Of a DNA stretch of 64,000 bases, positions 56,222 to 64,000 are shown one piece after another. Where the stretch lies: NCBI GenBank assembly GCA_963732585.1, contig CAVSZY010000003.1:496001-560000 (forward strand), given 5' to 3'. The stretch is from WLMZ01 sp963732585. Lineage in GTDB: Bacteria > Actinomycetota > Acidimicrobiia > Acidimicrobiales > Ilumatobacteraceae. The first letter of the stretch is position 1, and each line of letters starts with the position of its first letter. A model generated the notes under the pieces. That model saw only the letters and a program-made list of their open reading frames with translations, was not told the origin of the DNA and ran no database searches. A program made the position numbers and the translations under genes.

Positions 56222-56967
56222 CCGCCGTGTCGACACGCCCGGTGGTGTTGATCCATGGCGTCGGGTTGGATGCAACGATGTGGCAACCGGTGCTCAGCAC
56301 CCTGGGTGACACCGCGCTCGTCGCTCACTGCTACGACATGCTCGGCCACGGGTCGCGCGCCGACAACGTCGGGCCGTTCACCATCGACGATTTTGTTGAA
56401 CAACTGGAATTCGTCCGCGCTGAACTGGCGGTGCCGACGATCGACGTCGTCGGATTCTCGATGGGTGCCTTGGTGGCCCAGGCCTACGCCAGTCGCTATC
56501 CGCATCAGGTGAACCGCCTGATCGTGCTCAACGGTGTCTACAACCGATCCGAGCCGGAGCGGGCTGCGGCCAAGGAACGGGTCAGCGAGGCTCGTCGCGG
56601 TGGCTATGCGGCGACCATCGACGCCGCGCTGCATCGCTGGTTCAGTCCAGCATTCTGGGAAGGTCAGCGCGAGATCGTCGATGCGGTGAGGACGCGCATG
56701 GAATCCAACAACCAAGTTGCCTTTGCCAATGCCTACGAGGTCTTTGCCACGGCCGACGAGGGATTGCGCGACCAACTGCCGCTGATCTCCTGCCCGACGC
56801 TTGTGGTCACCTCGGCCGGCGATAGTCGATCGACGCCCGCAATGGCCGAGGCGATGGCCGCCGTGATCCCCGTCGCTCGCGCCGTGATCATTCCCCATGC
56901 CCGCCACATGACGCCGCTGGAGTGCCCGGCGACAGTGGCTCATTTGATCGAGGAGTTCCTGCGATGA
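56218..56967 (+). CDS. Alpha/beta hydrolase
   Basis: 249 aa from GTG 56218, overlapping the DUF1185 stop by four bases. Oxyanion HG motif (LIHGVGLDATMW), nucleophile elbow GFSMGA (Ser), an acid in TSAGDSRST and the final His in HARHMTP. Likely opens an ester, lactone or amide formed by the upstream monooxygenase; this is inferred from order. Confidence 0.88.
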   Translation: MTAVSTRPVVLIHGVGLDATMWQPVLSTLGDTALVAHCYDMLGHGSRADNVGPFTIDDFVEQLEFVRAELAVPTIDVVGFSMGALVAQAYASRYPHQVNRLIVLNGVYNRSEPERAAAKERVSEARRGGYAATIDAALHRWFSPAFWEGQREIVDAVRTRMESNNQVAFANAYEVFATADEGLRDQLPLISCPTLVVTSAGDSRSTPAMAEAMAAVIPVARAVIIPHARHMTPLECPATVAHLIEEFLR

Positions 56968-58445
56968 CTCGTGTGGCGCTGAAGATGTATATCGACGGCC
57001 AGTGGTGTCAGGCCAGCGATGGCCAACGTTGGGAGACCATCAATCCGGCCAGTGGACAGGCGTGGGCGACGTTCCCGATGGCCACCGCCGACGATGTCGA
57101 TCGAGCGGTGCGCGCTGCCCACCGGGCGATGTTCGAGGGCCCGTGGAGCCGACTGACCGCCGGCGAACGCGGACGAATGTTGTGCCGCCTGGGCCAAGCC
57201 CTGGCCTCTCAGGCCGGGGAAATCGGTCGCATCGAAACGATCGACACCGGCAAGCTGTTGCGCGAAACCCAGGCAACGATCGGCTACATCGCCAGCTATT
57301 ACGACTACTTCGCCGGTGCCGCCGACAAGCTTGAAGGCGCCACCTTCCCGCTCGACAAGCGCGATCTGTTCGCCTACACCACCCGCGAACCGATCGGCGT
57401 GGTCGCCGGGGTGATCCCGTGGAACAACCAGTTGTTCCTTTCTGCGGTGAAGGTCGCTCCGGCCCTCGCGGCGGGCAATGCCATCGTGCTCAAGGCCTCC
57501 GAACATGGCCCCGCGGCGCTGTTGGAGTTGGCCCGCCTCGCCGACGAGGTCGGTATTCCAGCTGGGGTGATCAATGTCATCACCGGCGACGGTGAAGTGT
57601 GTGGCAGCGCCCTGACCAGCCATCCGCTGGTGGCCAGGATTGCCTTTACCGGAGGGGTCGAAGCGGCTCGCGCCGTCACCCGCAACTCGGCCGAAAACCT
57701 CGCCGTGGTCTCCTTGGAGCTCGGAGGAAAGTCACCGATCATCGTCTTCCCCGATGCCGACCGCGACACTGCGCTCAACGGCATCCTCGCCGCCAACTTC
57801 GGGGCGAGCGGACAGAGCTGTGTCGCTGGCACCCGGGTCTTCATCCACGAAGATTGCTTCGATAGGCTCAGCGAAGCGTTGGTGGCCCGCGCCGCGACGA
57901 TCGTCGTCGGCGATCCGCTCGACCCGGCGACCGAGATTGGACCGCTGGCCACCGCAGGACAGCTGTCGCGGATTCAAGGTGCCTTGGTCGACTCATTGCA
58001 ACAGGGTGCCCAGGTGTTGACCGGTGGCTTTCGTTCCCCCGATCAGCCGACCGGGTTGTACTTTCAACCAACAGTGGTGTTCTGTCCGCGAAACGACATC
58101 GCTGTCGCCCGCCAGGAGCTATTCGGACCGGTTCTCAGCCTGTTCCGTTTCAGCGACGAAGACGAGGTCATCGCTGCGGCGAACGACAGCGTCTACAACT
58201 ACGCCGCGGGTGTCTTCACCACCGACATCAGCCGGGCGATGCGGCTCAGCCAACGCCTGCGAGCCGGCATCGTCTACATCAATACCTATCGGGCGATCTC
58301 CCCGATGGTTCCGTTTGGCGGATTCGGGGCAACCGGCTACGGCCGTGAGGCTGGGCACGAGTCCCTGCTCGACTACACCCGCACCAAGTCGGTGTGGATC
58401 AATACCTCGGCGGCGTCGCCCCCCGATCCGTTCACGATGCGCTAA
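56964..58445 (+). CDS. NAD(P)-dependent aldehyde dehydrogenase
   Basis: 493 aa from ATG 56964, overlapping the hydrolase stop. Cofactor-binding PWNNQLFLSAVK and FTGGVEAARAV, general base Glu in LELGGKSP, catalytic Cys in ASGQSCVAGTRVF, and EELFGPV-like QELFGPVLS. It probably oxidises the aldehyde released by the preceding steps to a carboxylate. Confidence 0.93.
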   Translation: MTRVALKMYIDGQWCQASDGQRWETINPASGQAWATFPMATADDVDRAVRAAHRAMFEGPWSRLTAGERGRMLCRLGQALASQAGEIGRIETIDTGKLLRETQATIGYIASYYDYFAGAADKLEGATFPLDKRDLFAYTTREPIGVVAGVIPWNNQLFLSAVKVAPALAAGNAIVLKASEHGPAALLELARLADEVGIPAGVINVITGDGEVCGSALTSHPLVARIAFTGGVEAARAVTRNSAENLAVVSLELGGKSPIIVFPDADRDTALNGILAANFGASGQSCVAGTRVFIHEDCFDRLSEALVARAATIVVGDPLDPATEIGPLATAGQLSRIQGALVDSLQQGAQVLTGGFRSPDQPTGLYFQPTVVFCPRNDIAVARQELFGPVLSLFRFSDEDEVIAAANDSVYNYAAGVFTTDISRAMRLSQRLRAGIVYINTYRAISPMVPFGGFGATGYGREAGHESLLDYTRTKSVWINTSAASPPDPFTMR

Positions 58446-58471
58446 CCCGGCGGCGCTGGCTCGCGGCGTCG

Positions 58472-59251
58472 TTAGCGCCAGCGTCGGTAGACGTCACGAA
58501 TGGTTTGCAAGGCTGGCTCTGCCAGCTCCGGGCGGCAGATAATGAAGTCGGGCAGCCAGACATCGCGGTGGTTGTAGACCAACGGCGAGCCGTCGACGCG
58601 GCTGACATGGAATCCGGCTGCCGCGGCGACGGCGACGGGTGCTGCCGAGTCCCACTGATACATCCCGCCGTCGTGTACGTAGAGATCGGCTTCGCCGACG
58701 ACGACTGCCATCGCTTTGGCACCGGCGGAACCGAGCCGAATCGCGTCGCACCCCAAGCGTTCGGCGATCGCAGCAGCGGCGTAGGGCACGCGATTGCGGC
58801 TGGTGACGATCCGTGGTCGCTGCCGCTCATTGGCCGGGTACGGGGGAGCGGGATCGGTGGCCAGCACCAGGTCGAGTGCAGGCAGACTGACGGCCCCGGC
58901 GGCGAGGTGGTCGCGATCCCACAAGGCGACGTGCACGGCCCAGTCGCTGCGGCCCTGCTCGCCGTATTCGTTGGTGCCGTCCAAGGGATCGATGATCCAG
59001 ACACGATCGCGGTCCAATCGCCGCGGATCATCGGCCCCTTCCTCGCTGAGCACCGCATCGTTCGGCCGAGTTCGTTTCAGCTCGGCGGCCAGAAATTCCT
59101 GCGCGGCGAGGTCGCCACTGTCCATGACCCGCCACGCGGGGACTCGTGCAGCAAACAAACGCTGGCGGAGCTCGACGAGAATCCGCCCGGCTTCGACGGC
59201 GAGGCGGTTGGCCAGTTGTGCGTCGGTTTCGCTGCTTGCGGCACCCGTCAC
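58472..59251 (-). CDS. cysQ: 3'(2'),5'-bisphosphate nucleotidase CysQ-like (inositol monophosphatase family)
   Basis: 259 aa from GTG 59251. Metal-binding signatures SEEGADD, DPLDGTNEY and YQWDSAAPVAVA. The sequence looks like the PAP/PAPS phosphatase branch rather than IMPase. It recycles 3'-phosphoadenosine 5'-phosphate from sulfation or sulfate assimilation. It overlaps the small membrane-protein gene by four bases and is convergent with the ALDH. Confidence 0.8.
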   Translation of the reverse strand: MTGAASSETDAQLANRLAVEAGRILVELRQRLFAARVPAWRVMDSGDLAAQEFLAAELKRTRPNDAVLSEEGADDPRRLDRDRVWIIDPLDGTNEYGEQGRSDWAVHVALWDRDHLAAGAVSLPALDLVLATDPAPPYPANERQRPRIVTSRNRVPYAAAAIAERLGCDAIRLGSAGAKAMAVVVGEADLYVHDGGMYQWDSAAPVAVAAAAGFHVSRVDGSPLVYNHRDVWLPDFIICRPELAEPALQTIRDVYRRWR

Positions 59252-59556
59252 AAACGCTTGCCGACCTGTATTGCTTCGCGAACCAGACTGCGAACCTCGG
59301 CTTCGTCGCTCCCGGCAGCCACCAACCGCTCGATGCGTGATTCCATCATCTCTGCCCGCGCTTCATCGAAAGCGTCGATCGGATCTCGTTGGCTGACCGC
59401 AGAAGCGCTGATCAGCACGAGCGCAGCGATCGAGGTGGGAATTCCAGCACTGAGCACCACGCCGTTGTTGTTGCCGGCAATGGAGCTGATGATCAAGCCA
59501 GCGATGCCAGCGACGAAGATGGCGGCGCAGACGAGGCGAAGTGTCCGGAGTGACAT
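59248..59556 (-). CDS. Small two-helix membrane protein, hypothetical
   Basis: 102 aa from ATG 59556. Two membrane helices (LVCAAIFVAGIAGLIISSI and TSIAALVLISASAV) followed by an acidic cytoplasmic tail (IDAFDEARAEMMESRIERLVAAG). Coupled upstream of cysQ. Function unknown. Confidence 0.65.
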   Translation of the reverse strand: MSLRTLRLVCAAIFVAGIAGLIISSIAGNNNGVVLSAGIPTSIAALVLISASAVSQRDPIDAFDEARAEMMESRIERLVAAGSDEAEVRSLVREAIQVGKRL

Positions 59557-59670
59557 GAACGAACATTCTCGCACCGAGGATCTTCGACGCGGTGTCGAAC
59601 GGCCGAATTGTCAGCCGCTCAAGGCTTCGTACCTGCCTAGGCCCACACATGCGTCGATACAGTCGTTGAA

Positions 59671-60518
59671 ATGCGATTTCCCATCGGCCGCGTCGTCGGC
59701 GTGGCCCTCCTTGGTGCCACCTTGGTCGGCTGCACCAGCGCCCGCGGTGGTATGGCCGTCGCTCCGCGGGACACCTTCGTCGCACCGCCGCCCACGACCG
59801 TTACGCCTGTGGTCACATCGGTCGTGACCGCGCCTCCTACGGAGGTCGTTGTCGTGCCGGTTGCCACGTCGACGCCATTTGTTACCCCGTCGGTGCCCGC
59901 GCCACCGACTCCGGCACCGACGCTGGCTCCATCACCGGGAGGCGACGGGCCTGGCGACATAGACGCAGCGCTGGTGCTGCGCGCCGACGGATTCGGATTG
60001 TTCAGTTTCGGAGCCGGGGTCAATGAGGTGTTGCTCGGCTCGCCGTCGGCGCTCGGCTCGCCCGTCAGCGACGTCACGCTCGATTTCCCAACGGTGGACG
60101 GCTCGGCGTTTGTCAACGAGCCAAACTCGTTGGTTTTTGCCTTCCCCGCTGGACGAGAGTTCTGCTGGCCAGATCTGTGCATGTACTTCGGCGGTGCAAG
60201 CACAGCCGAGCTGCGCTTCGTCGGCTGGACCTACCGATCGGGTGCGGCCTTTCCGACCATTGCCCTGTTCACCACAGACGGCATCAGTATCGGCAGTCGC
60301 TGGAGCGACTTCCGCTCGGCGATGGCCGCCGATCCTGGCGGCTGTTTCAGCATCGGCAGCGGCGCGACCAACGACGGCATCTTTCTCGTGCTGCAAGGTG
60401 GCGTGTTCAGCCAGATCGATGAAGCTGGCAACTATGAGGCGCTGCTGCCCGCGCCTGAGGACGTCATCGTGCTCTCCCTGGATGCTGGGGAGCAGATGCT
60501 CTCCCTGGAAGGCGACTG

Positions 60519-60522
<4 letters not shown>
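59671..60522 (+). CDS. Putative secreted lipoprotein
   Basis: 283 aa. Lipobox LVGC (Cys21), a Pro/Thr/Val-rich tether to residue ~92, then a ~190-residue beta-rich domain with Cys pairs (FCWPDLCMYF, GGCFS, final GDC). No family recognised. Its TAG stop and that of ettA on the other strand share the palindrome CTAG at 60519-60522. Confidence 0.65.
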
Positions 60523-62195
<1,673 letters not shown>

Positions 62196-62307
62196 GGCCC
62201 TGCAACCTTAGCCGCGGTGTCTGTTCCGAGATGATTACTCGATTGCCACTACTGCCAGTGCTACGTTGACGTGTGTTGATTCATCTATCACGAGGGGGTC
62301 GGCTCCC

Positions 62308-63060
62308 ATGGAGCTCCTGACACAAGCTGGCTTTTCATTCCTATTTCGTTGGTTGCACGTCCTCGTCGGCGTGTGCTGGATCGGTTTGCTGTACTACTTC
62401 AACCTGGTGCAGGTTCCAGCGTTCGCGGCCTATGGCGACGAGGGCAAGGCCCGCAACATCTCGATCGAGAAACTGGCCTCGCGGGCGCTGTGGTGGTTCC
62501 GTTGGGCGGCGGTGTTCACGCTCGGCACCGGTTTGCTCATCGTCGGTGTGACGGACAATTACATGAAGGGTTTCATGGGCGATGATTCGGTCTTCGGTGT
62601 CGCCTCCAACGCTGCGATCTTCGTCGGCATGGTGCTCGGTATCCTGATGGCCGCCAATGTGTGGATGGTCATTTGGAAGAACCAGAAGGTCGTCATTGCT
62701 AACGCCTCCAATGTGCTGCAGGGCGGAGAGGCCAATTCGGCCGCCCCCGCCGCTGGACGCGCTGCGCTGCTGGCCAGCCGTCAGAACTTGGTCTTCTCGG
62801 TCAGCATGCTGTTCTTCATGGTCGGCACGTCGCACTTCTTCGGCGCCTTCTCCGAAGCAACGGCGGGTAAGGCCTGGACGTTCGTGCTGATCGCCTTCGT
62901 GATCATCGCCGTGTTGGAACTCAACTGCCTGGGCATGATCGGCGGCAAGGCTGTCGGCAACAAGCTGTTGTGGCCCTACGAGAACCACAAGAACGCATTG
63001 ATCTCGGCCTTCGCGCTGTGGTTCGTGCTCTGGATATTGGCGGAGATTCTGCTCGGCTGA
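62308..63060 (+). CDS. Urate-oxidase-N-type (PF06181/PuuD-like) membrane protein
   Basis: 250 aa from ATG 62308 with GAGGGGG upstream. About seven to eight membrane helices. The N-terminal FRWLHVLVGVCWIGLLYYFN block is characteristic of the family, whose best-known member PuuD has a C-terminal cytochrome c domain that oxidises urate. Here no CxxCH is present, so only the membrane part exists. Membrane histidines (His17, and others in TSHFFGAF and ENHKNA) could bind haem. Electron-transfer role inferred. Confidence 0.8.
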   Translation: MELLTQAGFSFLFRWLHVLVGVCWIGLLYYFNLVQVPAFAAYGDEGKARNISIEKLASRALWWFRWAAVFTLGTGLLIVGVTDNYMKGFMGDDSVFGVASNAAIFVGMVLGILMAANVWMVIWKNQKVVIANASNVLQGGEANSAAPAAGRAALLASRQNLVFSVSMLFFMVGTSHFFGAFSEATAGKAWTFVLIAFVIIAVLELNCLGMIGGKAVGNKLLWPYENHKNALISAFALWFVLWILAEILLG

Positions 63061-63077
63061 GCACCGCTGTCAACGTC

Positions 63078-63106
63078 AAAGGGCCGCCCCGTGGGGCGGC
63101 CCTTTT
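63078..63106. terminator. Rho-independent terminator, probably bidirectional
   Basis: AAAGGGCCGCCCC - GT - GGGGCGGCCCTTTT: a 10-bp G/C stem flanked by A-run and T-run, immediately after the membrane-protein gene and before the convergent copper-protein gene. It can serve both. Confidence 0.88.
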
Positions 63107-63128
63107 GCATTCGATGGCTCGTGTGCGC

Positions 63129-63521
63129 CTACTCGACGACGAGATCGGAGAGCATTGCCTGGTGGCCGGGAACATTGCAGAACAAGCTGTAGTTGCCGGG
63201 TTCCAAGGTGTACTCACGGATTTCGACGTCGCCGCTCTTGGCAACTTCCATCTCACCCGGCAGCTGCACCCCGTCGGCGTCACGGATCACCAGCGTGTGG
63301 CGTTGCGTGTCGCGGTTGACATAGGCGACCTTCACCGATCCGGCGGCCGCAATGTAGCTGGCCTTGCCGAAGCGAATTCCTGGACCAGCATCGACCTCGA
63401 GGCCGATGTCCGACGGCAGGGTGACCGCCGATTCCGACGAACCACCGCAGGCGGCAAGGGTGAGTGCGAGACCGGCAGCGACGGCAGCCGAGACCAACGA
63501 GTGCGATGAGCGCGTAAGCAT
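63129..63521 (-). CDS. Blue-copper (cupredoxin) lipoprotein
   Basis: 130 aa from ATG 63521. Lipobox LAAC (Cys25). The cupredoxin domain shows a full type 1 copper set: His75 (RHTLVI), Cys115, His120 and Met123 in FCNVPGHQAM. Plastocyanin/azurin-like electron carrier on the outer face of the membrane. Convergent with the urate-oxidase-N protein; a shared redox pathway is possible but not shown. Confidence 0.85.
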   Translation of the reverse strand: MLTRSSHSLVSAAVAAGLALTLAACGGSSESAVTLPSDIGLEVDAGPGIRFGKASYIAAAGSVKVAYVNRDTQRHTLVIRDADGVQLPGEMEVAKSGDVEIREYTLEPGNYSLFCNVPGHQAMLSDLVVE

Positions 63522-63605
63522 GGGTTGATTATATAAGCCGCTGCTTGCGAAATTCAACGCTACGGATAACCCGACAACAGTCACAGACGAGTACCATCTA
63601 GTCCG

Positions 63606-64000
63606 ATGACTGCAACTGGACAACCCCCCGGACAGACCTTCGGAACCAACTCCTGGTTGGTCGAAGAAATGTATGCGGAGTACCTGTTCGATCCGACGAG
63701 CGTGTCCGAGTCGTGGCGTGAGTTCTTCTCCGACTACCGCTCGGCGGCGCCGTCGGCCCAACTGGCGGCTGCCGCCGTTGCTGCTGCCGCCGAGGTGCCG
63801 ATAGCGCCGGGTCCCGTTGCATCCCGTGCCGCCGTTGTTCCCTCTGGGCTACCCACAGCGGCCAATGGAGTGGCCGCTGCGCCTGCCAGCACTGGCACAC
63901 CCGAGCCCGGCGAGATCATTCCCGGCGAGGTGCTGCGCGGTGCTGGCGCGGCGATCGCGGCCAACATGGAGCGCAGCCTGGAAGTGCCGACGGCGACGAG
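63606..64000 (+). CDS. kgd: Multifunctional 2-oxoglutarate decarboxylase/dehydrogenase Kgd, 5' part only
   Basis: Starts at ATG 63606 and stays open to the window edge (131 aa). The N-terminus TNSWLVEEMYAEYLFDP then WREFFSDY is the conserved E1-type start seen in mycobacterial Kgd. It is followed by an Ala/Pro-rich linker and the start of an acyltransferase-type region (GAGAAIAANMERSLEVPTAT). Full proteins are ~1,200 aa fusing E2-like catalytic and E1 domains. Confidence 0.88.
   Translation, partial: MTATGQPPGQTFGTNSWLVEEMYAEYLFDPTSVSESWREFFSDYRSAAPSAQLAAAAVAAAAEVPIAPGPVASRAAVVPSGLPTAANGVAAAPASTGTPEPGEIIPGEVLRGAGAAIAANMERSLEVPTAT

Overview
This window reads as a contiguous, gene-dense piece of a high-GC actinobacterial chromosome, most likely from the class Acidimicrobiia (Ilumatobacter-like relatives). 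The placement is inference. It rests on a NucS-type mismatch endonuclease in place of MutS/MutL, a Kgd-type 2-oxoglutarate decarboxylase N-terminus, the actinobacterial orders dapA-rnj-ftsK-rimO-pgsA-cinA and comM-dprA-xerC-whiG-M23-rpsB-tsf-pyrH-frr-cdsA-dxr-rip-ispG, and a secreted protein with three ~120-residue repeats of a kind common in that class. I see no phage, insertion sequence, CRISPR array or rRNA operon.

Layout. 1-6.6 kb: a secreted repeat protein, thiol peroxidase, a DedA-like membrane protein, then TetR + di-iron ferritin-like oxygenase + DUF2817 hydrolase as a coupled trio. 6.7-16 kb: lysine and RNA housekeeping (dapA, rnj), a YidB-like protein and lipoprotein, ftsK, rimO, pgsA, cinA, tRNA-Arg. 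16.1-18.5 kb: SDR, isochorismatase-family hydrolase, a DUF1272-glyoxalase fusion and a small lipoprotein. 18.5-29.1 kb: an eight-gene minus-strand operon starting directly behind a tRNA-Leu. 29.2-35.8 kb: HerA-like ATPase and SufR-like regulator, divergent from two PLP enzymes and clpP. 36.4-51.2 kb: DNA uptake/recombination, sigma-28-type factor, translation, nucleotide, phospholipid and MEP-pathway genes. 51.2-64 kb: manA, nucS, an ABC1 kinase, a four-gene LLM/DUF1185/hydrolase/ALDH catabolic operon, cysQ, ettA, a urate-oxidase-N membrane protein, a blue-copper lipoprotein and the 5' end of kgd.

The most interesting unit is the 18.5-29.1 kb operon: formylglycine-generating enzyme, clan GH-A glycoside hydrolase, lipoprotein solute-binding protein, fused two-ATPase ABC protein, two permeases, TetR and a CxPxR sulfatase. 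Sulfatase, its activating enzyme and the glycosidase all lack signal peptides. The picture is therefore import of a small sulfated glycan or glycoside followed by cytoplasmic desulfation and hydrolysis. The substrate is unknown.

Data quality. Nine genes, including the indispensable rpsB, tsf, pyrH, cdsA and dapA, are each broken by a single-base frameshift, eight of them +1 insertions. A living cell could not carry these together, so I treat them as sequencing or assembly errors and annotate the genes as whole.
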